A stretch of DNA of 64,000 bases from Paraglaciecola psychrophila 170 (GCF_000347635.1 NC_020514.1:558001-622000), one strand, 5' to 3'; counted from the stretch's first letter, positions 8,999-18,323 are shown. Made by a program: numbers and translations. Notes: generated by a model from the letters alone, not told the origin.

Positions 8999-9231
8999 CA
9001 AAGATACAATTCAAGCAGCTGCCACTTTCAGTACAATAAGTTTATGCACTGATCGTGAATTAAATTTATGCAGATACTAACTTAGCCCTCCCTGTCAGAT
9101 GAAATCCTTTAGGTCTGCTGGCACAAGTCGTCGCTGCAAACCCGAAGGGGGTCATCAGTGCTTATGGCTTGAATGTTGGGATGCGAATATCAGCGTAAAA
9201 TCTCACTGAACTTTTAAGGTGATGATAACAA
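8999..9231. other. Intergenic region, possible gene remnant
   Basis: 233 bp between the convergent permease and thioredoxin-like genes. Part of it (9119-9200) is less AT-rich than typical spacer and may be a remnant of a coding or mobile sequence. I recognise no domain or terminator. Confidence 0.3.
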
Positions 9232-9819
9232 TCAATTACCAGCCTTCCATTTGATATTGCAGCCCATAGAGGGTGTCTGAGTTGTGTCAATATGATGACC
9301 AACAAGCAGTGCATCCATAGCCTGAATTAAATTGTGACCTGTAGCTTGGTGTTGAGATGAATCGTAGTTTCCAGAAGATATTCGGGTCGGTCTTGAACTA
9401 TCGAATTGACCTCGATAAACCAGTTTTTGTTCACCATTAAATAAATATAAATCAGGTGTGCATGCTGCAGAGTAGGCTTTAGCAACCTCCTGTTTTTCAT
9501 CCAGTAGGTATGCAAAAGGGTATTGACGGGCCCGTTTTTCCTCAATCATATGTGCCATATCGTCATCGGGATATTGTTCGATGTCGTTACTATTGATGGC
9601 GACAAAAGCGATACCCTTTTTTTGATACTGTTGCGCAATCTTTGCCAACTGTGGTGCAATGTGGATAACATAAGGGCAATGGTTACATATAAAAGCTACC
9701 ACCAGACCTTGAGTGCCCTCGTAGTCGGACAAACTTACTATATTGCCATCTGTATTGGGTAAACTAAAACTCGCCGCTTTGTGGCCTAGCGGCAACATAT
9801 TGGAGGGGGTCATTGCCAT
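9232..9819 (-). CDS. Thioredoxin-like redoxin (AhpC/TSA-type fold)
   Basis: This 195-residue cytoplasmic protein has a thioredoxin fold. GHKAASFSLPNTDGNIVSLSDY is the usual redoxin entry, followed by AFICNHCPYVIHIAPQL with a C-N-H-C redox centre near residues 45-48. VAINSNDIEQYPDDD and ACTPDLYLFNG (cis-Pro loop) complete it. This 'thioredoxin family protein' group is widespread in marine bacteria, and its substrate is unknown. No signal peptide is present. The start at ATG 9819 has a second in-frame ATG two codons later. Confidence 0.85.
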   Translation of the reverse strand: MAMTPSNMLPLGHKAASFSLPNTDGNIVSLSDYEGTQGLVVAFICNHCPYVIHIAPQLAKIAQQYQKKGIAFVAINSNDIEQYPDDDMAHMIEEKRARQYPFAYLLDEKQEVAKAYSAACTPDLYLFNGEQKLVYRGQFDSSRPTRISSGNYDSSQHQATGHNLIQAMDALLVGHHIDTTQTPSMGCNIKWKAGN

Positions 9820-9922
9820 GTTTGTTTCCTTAATTTAGGATAAAATGATATTCAATAACAGTTTACCTGCTCTATTCATTACAAGGTACACATTCACTAA
9901 TATTGGGTTTTGAAAAGTAAAT

Positions 9923-10261
9923 ATGCAACAAGAATTAGAAATTGATGATTTAGTTAAAGGCACAGGCAAAATTGCCGTGCGTGGAGCATTGATCACCGCT
10001 CACTATATCGGTTGGCTTGAAGATGGTACAGAGTTTGACTCTTCCTATAAAAAGAATGCCCCTTTTCAAACCGTACTGAGTAATAAACGCGTTATCCAAG
10101 GTTGGATACTAGGCTTAAAAGATATGCAAGTCGGCGGCAAACGTCGTTTGCGAGTACCCGCACATTTAGCGTATGGAGAACGCCAGATTGGCACGATGAT
10201 CCCACCTCACTCCAATCTAGTCTTTGAAATTGAATTATTAGAAGTGTTAACCAGAGATTAA
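9923..10261 (+). CDS. FKBP-type peptidyl-prolyl cis-trans isomerase
   Basis: This 112-residue single FKBP domain has GALITAHYIGWLEDGTEFDSSY, the VIQGWILGLKDMQVGGKR active-site strand (Trp and Ile of the hydrophobic pocket) and HLAYGERQIGTMIPPHSNLVFEIELLEV. It accelerates proline isomerisation. No signal peptide is present, so it is cytoplasmic. It is divergent from the thioredoxin-like gene, and the ~100 bp between them holds both promoters. Confidence 0.92.
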   Translation: MQQELEIDDLVKGTGKIAVRGALITAHYIGWLEDGTEFDSSYKKNAPFQTVLSNKRVIQGWILGLKDMQVGGKRRLRVPAHLAYGERQIGTMIPPHSNLVFEIELLEVLTRD

Positions 10262-10539
10262 AGAGTCATCTGCAGGATATAAATGTTATTTAGGCATATG
10301 AAATTATACACCTTAGCTTAATTCTTTTTTCATCACTCCATTAACTTAGACGTTACTAGTCAGAATATATTCATTTGCTGACTCAACAAAATTGTTTGGA
10401 AAAAGAAATATTGTTCCAACGCAGAAAAAAGGCAGCTGATGTTGAACAAAAGAAAAACACGAAAGAGCTTTTTATCCATAAAAAACCTAACACTCTGCAT
10501 AATGGATAAATGCATGGGTTGCCGCTTTGAGCGAAGCTA

Positions 10540-11285
<746 letters not shown>

Positions 11286-11302
11286 CTATTGGCGCCATAG
11301 TC

Positions 11303-11318
11303 TCTTGTTAGGCAAACC
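11303..11318 (-). repeat. Truncated terminal attC (R'' half only)
   Basis: Only the R'' core GTTAGGC with a few bases before it remains beside the SDR stop. The rest of the attC is missing where the IS110 remnant ends (about 11300), so this is the broken distal end of the array. Confidence 0.6.
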
Positions 11319-12048
11319 CTCCGTTTGCACCAATATTTTGGCCTGTTACCCATGATGCCTCCTCACCAACAAGGAATAACACTATACGGGCAATATCTAT
11401 TGGTTCGCCAATACGACCAAGTGCAGCCATTCCCGCAAGTCGATTTATAACCTCTTGACTTTTACCCTCAGTAAAAAGTTCAGTATTGGTTGGGCCCGGT
11501 GAAATTGAGTTGACCGTAATATTTCGCGCACCAACCTCTTTTGAAAAAACTCTTGTGAGCTGCTCTACAGCCCCTTTGGTCGCACAATATGCTCCATACG
11601 TTGGTAGCATTAGGCGGGTCGTAGAGCTAGAAAAATTAATAATACGTCCGTCATTCTCAAGCCGTGAAGCTGCCTCACGAAGTGTATTAAAAGTACCTTT
11701 CACATTAACAGAAAATATCTGTTCAAAATCATCATCCGTTGTATCTTGAATTGTTTTATACAAAATAGAGCCAGCATTATTAATAAGGATGTCTATTTTT
11801 CCGAACTGGTTAATCGCCAAATCAAACATCAACTTAACTTCGCCTGGATTACTGATGTCTGCCTTTATAGCAATGGCATTTCCACCATTAGCTTTAATAT
11901 CAGAGACAACTTTATCAGCTGATGTTTGGTTGCTAGAGTAATTAATAACTACGCTTGCTCCAGCATCCGCTAGTGATATTGCTATCTGAGCACCTATTCC
12001 TCGCGACGATCCTGTAACGATAGCAACTTTATTATTTAGCCGTTTCAT
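11308..12048 (-). CDS. FabG-like short-chain dehydrogenase/reductase, last cassette
   Basis: This classical SDR of 246 residues has the NAD(P)-binding TGSSRGIGAQIA, NNAG, catalytic Ser in NFSSSTTRLM, YGAYCATKGAVEQL (Tyr-x3-Lys) and SPGPTNTELF. The substrate is unknown; 3-oxoacyl-ACP reductase or sugar dehydrogenase-like activity is typical. It is one of few metabolic enzymes in the array and sits at the oldest, distal position. The stop overlaps the R'' core of a truncated attC. Confidence 0.9.
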   Translation of the reverse strand: MKRLNNKVAIVTGSSRGIGAQIAISLADAGASVVINYSSNQTSADKVVSDIKANGGNAIAIKADISNPGEVKLMFDLAINQFGKIDILINNAGSILYKTIQDTTDDDFEQIFSVNVKGTFNTLREAASRLENDGRIINFSSSTTRLMLPTYGAYCATKGAVEQLTRVFSKEVGARNITVNSISPGPTNTELFTEGKSQEVINRLAGMAALGRIGEPIDIARIVLFLVGEEASWVTGQNIGANGGFA

Positions 12049-12085
12049 AAAATTCCTTAGTTTAATACGTGGATATGACTTGATA

Positions 12086-12158
12086 GCGCCTAAAGCTTAA
12101 TATAACTGGAAAATACGGAGTGATAGCGAGTGATTTTCCAGTTATATTTTTGTTATAT
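12086..12158 (-). repeat. attC (degenerate)
   Basis: A quasi-palindrome pairing AACTGGAAAAT with ATTTTCCAGTT, flanked by GTTATAT (R'', 12152-12158). The R' core reads CTTAATA instead of YAACG, so this attC looks decayed. Confidence 0.6.
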
Positions 12159-12165
12159 TTATTTT

Positions 12166-12399
12166 TTATAGTTCATCAATTTTATTGAAAAGTTTTTTGA
12201 ATCCATTCCACATCACTGCAAAAGGAATTAATGCTGGTAGGATTATAATCCAAATATTGGAGCCACTTAAGACAGCAATTCCAGAAATTAGGCCAAATGA
12301 AATTCCACCTAAAACCCCAATAGCCGGAAACATCACTAGGTATAATTTTACCTTCTTTTTCAGTTTTGTCTTTTCTCGTATATTCATACTCTCATTCAC
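12166..12399 (-). CDS. Cassette: small two-helix membrane protein, unknown
   Basis: A 77-residue protein with a very basic N-terminus (KTKLKKKVK) followed by two hydrophobic segments (about residues 18-42 and 46-64) and a short charged tail. The positive-inside rule places both ends in the cytoplasm. It is alone in its cassette. No family recognised. Confidence 0.65.
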   Translation of the reverse strand: MNESMNIREKTKLKKKVKLYLVMFPAIGVLGGISFGLISGIAVLSGSNIWIIILPALIPFAVMWNGFKKLFNKIDEL

Positions 12400-12416
12400 T
12401 TTCGGTATCCTTCGAA

Positions 12417-12494
12417 AATATAACGCTTAACATATGGGGATTTTAGGAGCGTTTTTTCAGCGAGTTAAATTCCCGCTGACTTGGCTTGTTATAC
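12417..12494 (-). repeat. attC
   Basis: R' TATAACGC at 12419 and R'' GTTATAC at 12488-12494. The arm sequence CTTAACATATGGGGATTTT is nearly identical to the attC at 13969-14046, so these two sites share ancestry. Confidence 0.85.
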
Positions 12495-12513
12495 GAATAT
12501 TACTCTGTAGTTT

Positions 12514-12732
12514 TTAAATTTTTTTAGCCTTTCTACACTTTTCTCTATCTTCGGGGTGCCCATGACTACAATCTTCCGAAAGTTCACCGACAACCAGGGC
12601 AGAACCAACATAAATTGCAGCCTTTATTGGATTGTTAGTACTAGCATTTGGATGTAATAATCGGTGCTTAATTTCATTTTTTGTACATCCAGATATTAAT
12701 AAAATCATACTTGTTAATGCTAAAATTTTCAT
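12514..12732 (-). CDS. Cassette: small lipoprotein, unknown
   Basis: A 72-residue protein with lipoprotein signal ILALTSMILLISGC (lipobox ISGC, Cys16). The short mature part has a possible hydrophobic segment (AAIYVGSALVVGEL) and a Cys/His-rich tail, CSHGHPEDREKCRKAKK. The spaced Cys and His may bind metal, but this is a guess. No family recognised. Confidence 0.65.
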   Translation of the reverse strand: MKILALTSMILLISGCTKNEIKHRLLHPNASTNNPIKAAIYVGSALVVGELSEDCSHGHPEDREKCRKAKKI

Positions 12733-12755
12733 ATATCCCCCAAACTAGATGAATT

Positions 12756-12819
12756 CGTATAACGCTTCAAATATGGGGCGCGGATTTTTCGCGTCCCTGC
12801 CATGATTTTTTTGTTATAT
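12756..12819 (-). repeat. attC (short type)
   Basis: TATAACGCTTC at the left and GTTATAT (12813-12819) at the right, with paired arms GGCGCG/CGCGTCC. About 60 bp. Confidence 0.85.
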
Positions 12820-12838
12820 TTAGAATGTACAGGATATT

Positions 12839-13024
12839 TTATGCATTTTTTCCGCAACATTTCTTATATTTACGCCCGTTACCACAAATACAAGGATCGT
12901 TACGCCCAACTTTTGGAGTCGCCCTTACAATAGGACTTTTAGGTGGGCAACAACTTGTGTTACTGCAACTAGGCTCATTACCTTCAAGTAATTCATCGGA
13001 CAATATTGTACTGTTTTCATTCAT
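12839..13024 (-). CDS. Cassette: 61-residue SEC-C zinc-knuckle peptide
   Basis: The C-terminal third is a canonical SEC-C motif, [20 protein letters not shown]. The N-terminal part is acidic and carries an extra Cys cluster, [14 protein letters not shown] is normally the SecB/ribosome-binding tail of SecA and is found in many small zinc proteins. The role here is unknown. It is a distinct sequence from the SEC-C gene at 2950-3285. Confidence 0.75.
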   Translation of the reverse strand: MNENSTILSDELLEGNEPSCSNTSCCPPKSPIVRATPKVGRNDPCICGNGRKYKKCCGKNA

Positions 13025-13073
13025 ATTAACTTCAACTCTCTTTTAAAACTTTTACGTTGACCCTAAAAAATAA

Positions 13074-13164
13074 ATATAACGCTTTTTATAAATGGCGCGC
13101 GTTTTTTACGCGTCCAGTGAAGGCCGTTCTTTGGCCGTAACTATATTTAATAAACTTGTTATAA
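13074..13164 (-). repeat. attC
   Basis: TATAACGC at 13076 and GTTATAA at 13158-13164, with arm pair GGCGCGCG/ACGCGTCC and a second internal stem (GGCCGTTCTTTGGCC). The following 148 bp (13165-13312), up to the next stop codon, contains nothing recognised. Confidence 0.8.
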
Positions 13165-13312
13165 ATCGTGACCTAATGACTTAACGTGCTCGATTACTAG
13201 ACCGTGGCCGCTTAACAATGCTGAAAATCTGATTTTTGCACCACTTTCAAAAGTCAAAGTATACTAATTTGGAGTGGCGTGAAACTTTATTTGTTTTAGA
13301 TTAGCCCACAAC

Positions 13313-13657
13313 TCATCTTTTGAACCAGACCAAGGAGTACGAAAACTGTATTGATTTTTCATCAAATTTCCCATGAACTTTAAAGGCTTCACCATATGAA
13401 TATATAGCTCCTAGACCAAAGCCCGCGATTAACCCGACTATCGGATAAAGATTTCGTTCAAGATTAATATCAGTAAAAAGCAATCCAAAAAAACATGCTC
13501 CGACTATGAGTAAACACACCCAGAATAGACATGAAATAATGAGTCCAAACTTGAGTTGTCCATCAATTGACTTATGACTGGTTCTTAAAGAAACGTACCC
13601 ACATAAAATAATAGAAACAATCCCGCCTATTATTCCACCTATAGTGCATGAATCCAC
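13313..13657 (-). CDS. Cassette: polytopic membrane protein, unknown
   Basis: A 114-residue protein with three hydrophobic segments (about residues 5-24, 33-59 and 70-90), the last Gly-rich (VGLIAGFGLGAIYSYG). No signal peptide other than the first helix. The inter-attC segment is longer than needed (148 bp of 3' noncoding sequence). No family recognised. Confidence 0.6.
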   Translation of the reverse strand: MDSCTIGGIIGGIVSIILCGYVSLRTSHKSIDGQLKFGLIISCLFWVCLLIVGACFFGLLFTDINLERNLYPIVGLIAGFGLGAIYSYGEAFKVHGKFDEKSIQFSYSLVWFKR

Positions 13658-13675
13658 TCCAATCCTCCTTGAGAT

Positions 13676-13738
13676 TTATAACGCTTCGAATAGGTGGAGC
13701 GCGCTGTTTGCGAGTCGGCTCTAATTTGTTTGTTAGCG
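13676..13738 (-). repeat. attC (short type)
   Basis: TATAACGCTTCGAATAGG at the left and GTTAGCG (13732-13738) at the right; paired GGAGCGCGC/GCGAGTCGG arms. Similar in arm sequence to the attC at 16179-16238. Confidence 0.8.
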
Positions 13739-13968
13739 GCCGCATAACGTGAAGCGGGTTGAATAATTTGATAGACTAACAAACTGCACGGTCCTTATTT
13801 AAATTGTGTAATTGCATTATCCATTGCCTTTTTGTTTGCCAGTAATTGTTGATTAAATATTGCCAGACTTTTAAGTGTACGTGAAGTTAAATTACCAACA
13901 GTGACAAACTAAAAAAGCTAACCGCTTTGCACGCCACTTACCGACAACCACCTGATAATGGCTTTGGC
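13739..13968 (-). other. Cassette without a complete gene (possible C-terminal gene remnant)
   Basis: 230 bp between two attC sites. On the minus strand a short open frame ends at 13795 with LTSRTLKSLAIFNQQLLANK and runs about 36 codons from near 13915, without a start codon or ribosome site. It may be the tail of a decayed gene. It does not share sequence with the three repeated ORF-less cassettes. Confidence 0.5.
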
Positions 13969-14046
13969 CTGCTAACGCTTAACATATGGGGATTTTAGGA
14001 GCGCTTTTCAGCGAGTAAAATTCCCACCATGATGTTTTTGTTATGT
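13969..14046 (-). repeat. attC
   Basis: CTAACGCTTAACATATGGGG at the left and GTTATGT (14040-14046) at the right. Nearly the same arms as the attC at 12417-12494. Confidence 0.85.
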
Positions 14047-14053
14047 GCCTTTG

Positions 14054-14611
14054 CTAACAATTTAGCGGGTGCAAAAAATAACCACTTGATTTTTCGAAAC
14101 GAATACTTGGTACAGATAGCGTCTCTCCGTTAATAATTATGTTGAGGTTTTCGATCGTTAGCACTTCAAAAAGTTTGTTAGGTAACAAGATAGATTCAAA
14201 ATATTCGTCTTCTGAGCTATCTGAATTATTTTTCATGATTGACCCAGCAAAGTACTCAGCTGTTTGATAATTATCGCCTCGGCTTACAACCCTAGCAAAG
14301 GAGTTTATAGTCAAGTCAACATTTGTATCTTCGGCGACTCCAGTAATAGTCTGTTTTGGCCAAATTACCTCTGCACCGTCTGGTATTGTTAATGTAACTG
14401 AGAAAAAACGCTTATCACCAAATATACGCATTGAAAACTTGGAAACTACACCCTTAAAATTCAATATTAGTGTGTTATCTGCTCCAACCTGCCCTCTACA
14501 GGACTCTTTCTCAACAGAACCACCGTATGCTCTTGGATAATAAAAATCCTCTTTGATAACAGCACAAGAACAAAGAGTTAACAGAATTAATAAAGCAATC
14601 AGTATCTTCAA
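14054..14611 (-). CDS. Cassette: lipoprotein, unknown
   Basis: A 185-residue protein with lipobox LCSC in ILIALLILLTLCSC (Cys16), so it is probably attached to the envelope. The mature part looks beta-rich (FSMRIFGDKRFFSVTLTIPD; INGETLSVPSIRFEK), suggesting a beta-sandwich. No family recognised. The stop lies a few bases inside the R'' side of its attC. Confidence 0.65.
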   Translation of the reverse strand: MKILIALLILLTLCSCAVIKEDFYYPRAYGGSVEKESCRGQVGADNTLILNFKGVVSKFSMRIFGDKRFFSVTLTIPDGAEVIWPKQTITGVAEDTNVDLTINSFARVVSRGDNYQTAEYFAGSIMKNNSDSSEDEYFESILLPNKLFEVLTIENLNIIINGETLSVPSIRFEKSSGYFLHPLNC

Positions 14612-14625
14612 ATCAACCTCATTGG

Positions 14626-14723
14626 CACATAACTCCCAATAAAGGGCTAAAAATTTTTTGCTGAAATGTTGAGGAACGAAAACAGCAAACTGTTTTTAGT
14701 TCCGCTTGCTTGGCTTGTTATAT
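14626..14723 (-). repeat. attC (long '~100-bp' family)
   Basis: CATAACTCC at the left and GTTATAT (14717-14723) at the right, with a long arm pair around AAATTTTTTGCTG / CAGCAAACTG. The R'' core overlaps the TAA of the next gene. Confidence 0.8.
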
Positions 14724-15110
14724 GCCTGCCTGCTCATATAGCTCTAGAGGAAGTCCATCTGGGTCACTAAAAAATGTGAATTTTCTAGTGGTATATTCAT
14801 CTACTCTAATCGGCTCAACATCTACACCTTGAGACAAAAGATAAGCTTTTACTGATTCAACTGACTCTACATTAAATGCTAAATGTCTTAAACCTAGAGC
14901 CTCAGGAAAGCTCGGTCTATCTGGCGAATTAGGAAAGGAAAATAATTCTATTTGACCACCATTTGGTAATTTAAGATCGAGTTTAAATGAATCACGTTCT
15001 TCACGATAATTCTCAGCTATAACCTCTAATCCAAGAATTGAAACATAAAAATTTTTAGACTTTTTATAATCTGAGCAAATTATAGCGGCATGGTGAATCG
15101 ATTTAAGCAC
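14718..15110 (-). CDS. Cassette: VOC/glyoxalase protein, YaeR/GloA2-like
   Basis: A 130-residue vicinal-oxygen-chelate protein: MLKSIHHAAIICSDYKKSKNFY, YREERDSFKLDLKLPNG, GGQIELFSFPNSPDRPSFPEA, GLRHLAFNVESV, and a terminal FTFFSDPDGLPLELYEQ. The motif series matches E. coli YaeR/GloA2 (about 129 residues) almost block by block. The metal ligands expected in this fold (His of IHHAA, Glu of IELF, His of RHLAF, Glu of LELYE) are all present. It is likely a metal-dependent glyoxalase-like enzyme of unproven substrate, cytoplasmic. This is a chromosomal-type gene captured as a cassette. Confidence 0.9.
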   Translation of the reverse strand: MLKSIHHAAIICSDYKKSKNFYVSILGLEVIAENYREERDSFKLDLKLPNGGQIELFSFPNSPDRPSFPEALGLRHLAFNVESVESVKAYLLSQGVDVEPIRVDEYTTRKFTFFSDPDGLPLELYEQAGI

Positions 15111-15123
15111 CTAACCTCCTTAG

Positions 15124-15224
15124 TATATAACGCCTCATTAAGAGGCAAAAAATAGTTGGTTAAAATAAGCGGCGAAGGAGCAAAAACCAACTGTTTTTTG
15201 TCCTTGTTTAATTTCTTGTTATGT
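15124..15224 (-). repeat. attC (long family)
   Basis: TATAACGCCTCATTAAGAGG at the left and GTTATGT (15218-15224) at the right. Arms AGTTGGTTAAAAT/AACCAACTG are shared with the sites at 18682, 19097, 21175 and 24325. Confidence 0.9.
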
Positions 15225-16148
15225 TAGTTCTATTTCGTCGAATTTCAAAGTATAAAAGTCCTTATTCAATGAAGCTTTCCACTGCTCCATGTGGCGATAA
15301 TTTTCAATATATTGTTGATAGCTTTCTATCATGCTTTCACTAACATTAAGACCGTAAATGATTGACTTAACAGCGCCAACTTTAAAAAGGTACAAGCTGC
15401 TAGGGTCAGAACTAAGCTCAACAAGGTTATTAGCATATGCCTCTCTTCTATCTTTGTCCGAAATCTGGTCGAGGTAAATAGTATATTGACCATTATCATC
15501 TTCGATACCTAGTTCCAGTAACTTATTTAAAACAAATTTGTTTTTTAATCGATGGATATCATTAACTATAACCTTATCAGCTTGATCTAAGCGAAGAGTT
15601 ACACGGTGTTCTTTCTCGTATATCCATTCATCGCTTTTCTGTTGAAATATTTCAAAGAAAATTCGGTCTTTGCCTTCAGCGGTAATGTTAGAGTAATCAA
15701 AATCAAATTGATCTACACGGTATCTAGGCTGTTTTCTATACATAACTGGAATGCATTCGCCACGAAACATTTCATAGTCTTCAAACATGCTAGTTGAATT
15801 AAGTTGAGGTTCGTGCAAATGAGTAAACATATTCCCATCAAAAGCAGATTTTGACCAGAAGCCAATAACAGCACCTTTATGTTCATTAGCATAATGAGAC
15901 CACATTAATAAATTATCTTTAGCTTCGGTTAGGCTAATGACCCCTATTTTATTTTTATTTGTCTCAATATGAGTTATTAACTCACTTGGCGACTCACATA
16001 TTTCAAAATGAGGGCAAAGTTCAGATAATGCATTTTCACAATATATGGCTTCAAAAGGATCGTTTAATGCGGATAATTGAGTTGCTCTAATATAGCCATC
16101 TTTCAAGAAGTACTCAGGATTAGACATGTATTTGTATAAAAGCTGCAA
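15219..16148 (-). CDS. Cassette: DUF2971 protein
   Basis: A 309-residue protein starting LLYKYMSNPEYFLKDGYIRA and SALNDPFEA, with the family core LLMWSHYANEHKGAVIGF and EWIYEKEHRV. These are the conserved blocks of DUF2971, cytoplasmic proteins of unknown activity often found in accessory and defence-rich DNA. It is the longest single-gene cassette without membrane segments. The TAA overlaps the attC R'' core. Confidence 0.8.
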   Translation of the reverse strand: MQLLYKYMSNPEYFLKDGYIRATQLSALNDPFEAIYCENALSELCPHFEICESPSELITHIETNKNKIGVISLTEAKDNLLMWSHYANEHKGAVIGFWSKSAFDGNMFTHLHEPQLNSTSMFEDYEMFRGECIPVMYRKQPRYRVDQFDFDYSNITAEGKDRIFFEIFQQKSDEWIYEKEHRVTLRLDQADKVIVNDIHRLKNKFVLNKLLELGIEDDNGQYTIYLDQISDKDRREAYANNLVELSSDPSSLYLFKVGAVKSIIYGLNVSESMIESYQQYIENYRHMEQWKASLNKDFYTLKFDEIELT

Positions 16149-16178
16149 GTCAACTCCTAGGCTTAATATTGCGGAAGA

Positions 16179-16238
16179 ACATAACGCTTCGAATAGGGGC
16201 TGCCGGTTAGGCAGTCTCGCTTGCTTGAATGGTTATGT
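16179..16238 (-). repeat. attC (short type)
   Basis: CATAACGCTTCGAATAGGGG at the left and GTTATGT (16232-16238) at the right. About 60 bp, with inner stem CTGCCG/AGGCAG. Confidence 0.88.
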
Positions 16239-16296
16239 GTATCTAACAGTTTGGTAATCACTATTAATTCCTTTTTCGGATCAACAGGTATTTCTG

Positions 16297-17310
16297 CTAA
16301 GACTCGAAGTACTCACGTATCACAGCAAGACTAGCAGAAGGATTGTCACCAAACATTTCATGCCCTGCATTGGGAATGACCACTAATCGCGTTTTTGGAA
16401 AGGTTGTCATTTGGGCACGCTGTAATTTTTCACCAGTGAAGGCGCTGCATTCGGACGCAATGAACAGTACCTCGTCAGTATAGTTGTGGGCAACCACACC
16501 GATTTGTGAAAGATCAGTTGAAGGGCCAAAGATGGTGTTGAAGGCTGTAGATCCAAAGCGGCTGGGTGGAACAGGTACGTTTGGCTCTTCAGTACTGACA
16601 GGTTCGCCTGCACAGGTGTAGCCGGACGCAAATGAGCCAACGAATGCTTTTGCCATCCTGCCAGAGATATAATCGTTGATAGCATCAGTATCTTGCGGTT
16701 TCATGTGGAAGGTTTCGAAAATAGTGGGCAGCAGTACCCGATAGAACCCCAAGCCTTGTGAGTTGCTCTGCCGTTCACTAAAACGAGCCAAAGAGGCGTT
16801 ATTAAGTGCCCCAGGCTCTGCTAGTGCCGCCTTGGCAACAAATTCAGGATACTGCCCAAGGTAACCTGCAACAAGCATTGCGCCCCACGAATGGCCCACC
16901 AAGTAGACTGGTTCTCCCTGTCCATAGTGGGTGACAACCCGATGCAAGTCTGCGATAGATGACTCTAACGAAAGTTCGGATGCGTCGACCCGTGGGGACA
17001 GGCCTGAGCCGCGTTGGTCATAGAAGACAACGAAGTAATCGTTCTCTAGCTGGTGCAAGTTGAGTAGATAGCCATAGTTACCACCCGGCCCGCCATGAAC
17101 AACGACCACGGTAGGGTTCTGTGGATCGCCAAAAGTCTCGGCGTGGAAGACTACACCATCGATCTCAATGTGGGGAATTGTTGGATCAGTTGCAACTGTA
17201 TCGGGTACACCATGATCGCCAGCAGTAGAGATAAATAAACCAATACCTATGATGATGACAATTCCGATTAGCAGGCCAGCAGTTTGAATGACACGAACTA
17301 TTATTTTCAC
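16297..17310 (-). CDS. Cassette: alpha/beta hydrolase with N-terminal membrane anchor
   Basis: A 337-residue protein. Residues 8-30 form a hydrophobic signal anchor, placing the catalytic domain in the periplasm. The hydrolase core has VVHGGPGGNYG (oxyanion), DQRGSGLSPR, the nucleophile elbow GHSWGAM and the catalytic His in PNAGHEMFG. The HGGPGG/DQRGSG pair is typical of proline iminopeptidase-like hydrolases. The cap domain has three Cys. The substrate is unknown. It shares a cassette with the small ORF at 17351, because no full attC lies between them. Confidence 0.82.
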   Translation of the reverse strand: MKIIVRVIQTAGLLIGIVIIIGIGLFISTAGDHGVPDTVATDPTIPHIEIDGVVFHAETFGDPQNPTVVVVHGGPGGNYGYLLNLHQLENDYFVVFYDQRGSGLSPRVDASELSLESSIADLHRVVTHYGQGEPVYLVGHSWGAMLVAGYLGQYPEFVAKAALAEPGALNNASLARFSERQSNSQGLGFYRVLLPTIFETFHMKPQDTDAINDYISGRMAKAFVGSFASGYTCAGEPVSTEEPNVPVPPSRFGSTAFNTIFGPSTDLSQIGVVAHNYTDEVLFIASECSAFTGEKLQRAQMTTFPKTRLVVIPNAGHEMFGDNPSASLAVIREYFES

Positions 17311-17340
17311 CTTCTCACTCCCTAGAAAAACTCACGAGTT

Positions 17341-17347
17341 GTTATAA
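17341..17347 (-). repeat. Isolated R''-like core, attC remnant?
   Basis: A lone GTTATAA sits between the hydrolase and the 73-residue ORF, where an attC would be expected. The 30 bp to its left carry no arms or R' box. Either two cassettes fused by loss of the attC, or this is a genuine two-gene cassette. Confidence 0.4.
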
Positions 17348-17350
17348 CTG

Positions 17351-17572
17351 CTATTTTAAATTTTGCGATATCATCCGAGGCGGTATCTTAGACAAGATCT
17401 TGGTTCCACCAAGGCCATATGCAATAAACGGAGACATACCATATAAATAAAACGCAATCACATAATATCCACCATTGCCACCAAACTCACCTCTGCTATA
17501 TGCGATGTATCCAACATATAAACCGGCTACGCCTAAAACTAAGCTTAATATACGAAAAATCACCTCTCTCAT
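17351..17572 (-). CDS. Cassette: small membrane protein, unknown
   Basis: A 73-residue protein with two hydrophobic segments (residues 4-24 and 37-55) and a basic C-terminus. It lies directly upstream of the hydrolase in the same direction with 40 bp between, so the two may be co-expressed. No family recognised. Confidence 0.55.
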   Translation of the reverse strand: MREVIFRILSLVLGVAGLYVGYIAYSRGEFGGNGGYYVIAFYLYGMSPFIAYGLGGTKILSKIPPRMISQNLK

Positions 17573-17676
17573 TTTGCCCTACTCCCTCTCTATAATATTT
17601 TTATCGACTTTTAATACCAACGAAGAAATTAATTTTTCCGTATATTCTTTTATTCCGTTCACTACCAGTAATACGG

Positions 17677-17786
17677 GCTTATAACGCTTCGCATAAACAG
17701 CGGAGCAAGTTGGACGCTTTTTTACTCAGTTTGTTTTGCAAAAAAACGGCCTACTTGCGGAGTCTAGTTTTATGCGTTTGTTAGGC
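17677..17786 (-). repeat. attC (large type, VCR-like repeat copy 1)
   Basis: TATAACGCTTCGCATAAACA at the left and GTTAGGC (17780-17786) at the right, about 110 bp. Nearly the same sequence recurs at 19964-20072 and 23520-23632. Confidence 0.92.
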
Positions 17787-18323
17787 GCCTTTGATTAGTT
17801 TTGGGAAGTTTTCGTTTTGAACAATCTTGCCAATCAAATTTTGGACTGCTGGCATCAAAGCTTGGGCTGTTTGATTACAAGCAGTCTCTCCATAAAAGCT
17901 ACTTGTAAAAGAGTAACTTTCTTTAACGGATATGGACTCTCCATTAGAGGAATTCAATGTCATAGCGATATCCCAGCTACCTGATGCAGAGGAGAAGTCG
18001 ATAGAATCTAATATGCCAGTGAGGGTTATAGGAGCATCACCGTCGAAAGCCTCTGCCATTTTTAACTCATCAATAAATGCCTTACGAATGAATCCTTCAA
18101 ACGATTGGCCATCTGGAGTTTTTATTGGCCCAACACCTCTACACATAATACTAGTTTGGCTTTCCCCGGAATTACTGAACTCACCAACATTAATATTAGA
18201 ATCAGCCATTTTCTTTAATGATGAAATATTGTCTACCGATACAGCATAGCGATTAACTGAGTACGTGGAACACCCTGAAACTCCTAAAAGTACAAGAGTG
18301 ACTAAACCTATTTTTTTTAACAT
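17781..18323 (-). CDS. Cassette: lipoprotein, unknown
   Basis: A 180-residue protein with lipoprotein signal LVTLVLLGVSGC (lipobox VSGC, Cys18), then NRYAVSVDNISSLKKM. The middle (FIRKAFIDELKMAEAFD; ITLTGILDSIDFSSASGSW) resembles the alternating helix/strand layout of small periplasmic lipoproteins that display a beta-sheet domain. Two further Cys, in IMCRGVG and ETACNQT, could form a disulfide. No family assigned. The stop overlaps the attC core. Confidence 0.7.
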   Translation of the reverse strand: MLKKIGLVTLVLLGVSGCSTYSVNRYAVSVDNISSLKKMADSNINVGEFSNSGESQTSIMCRGVGPIKTPDGQSFEGFIRKAFIDELKMAEAFDGDAPITLTGILDSIDFSSASGSWDIAMTLNSSNGESISVKESYSFTSSFYGETACNQTAQALMPAVQNLIGKIVQNENFPKLIKGA

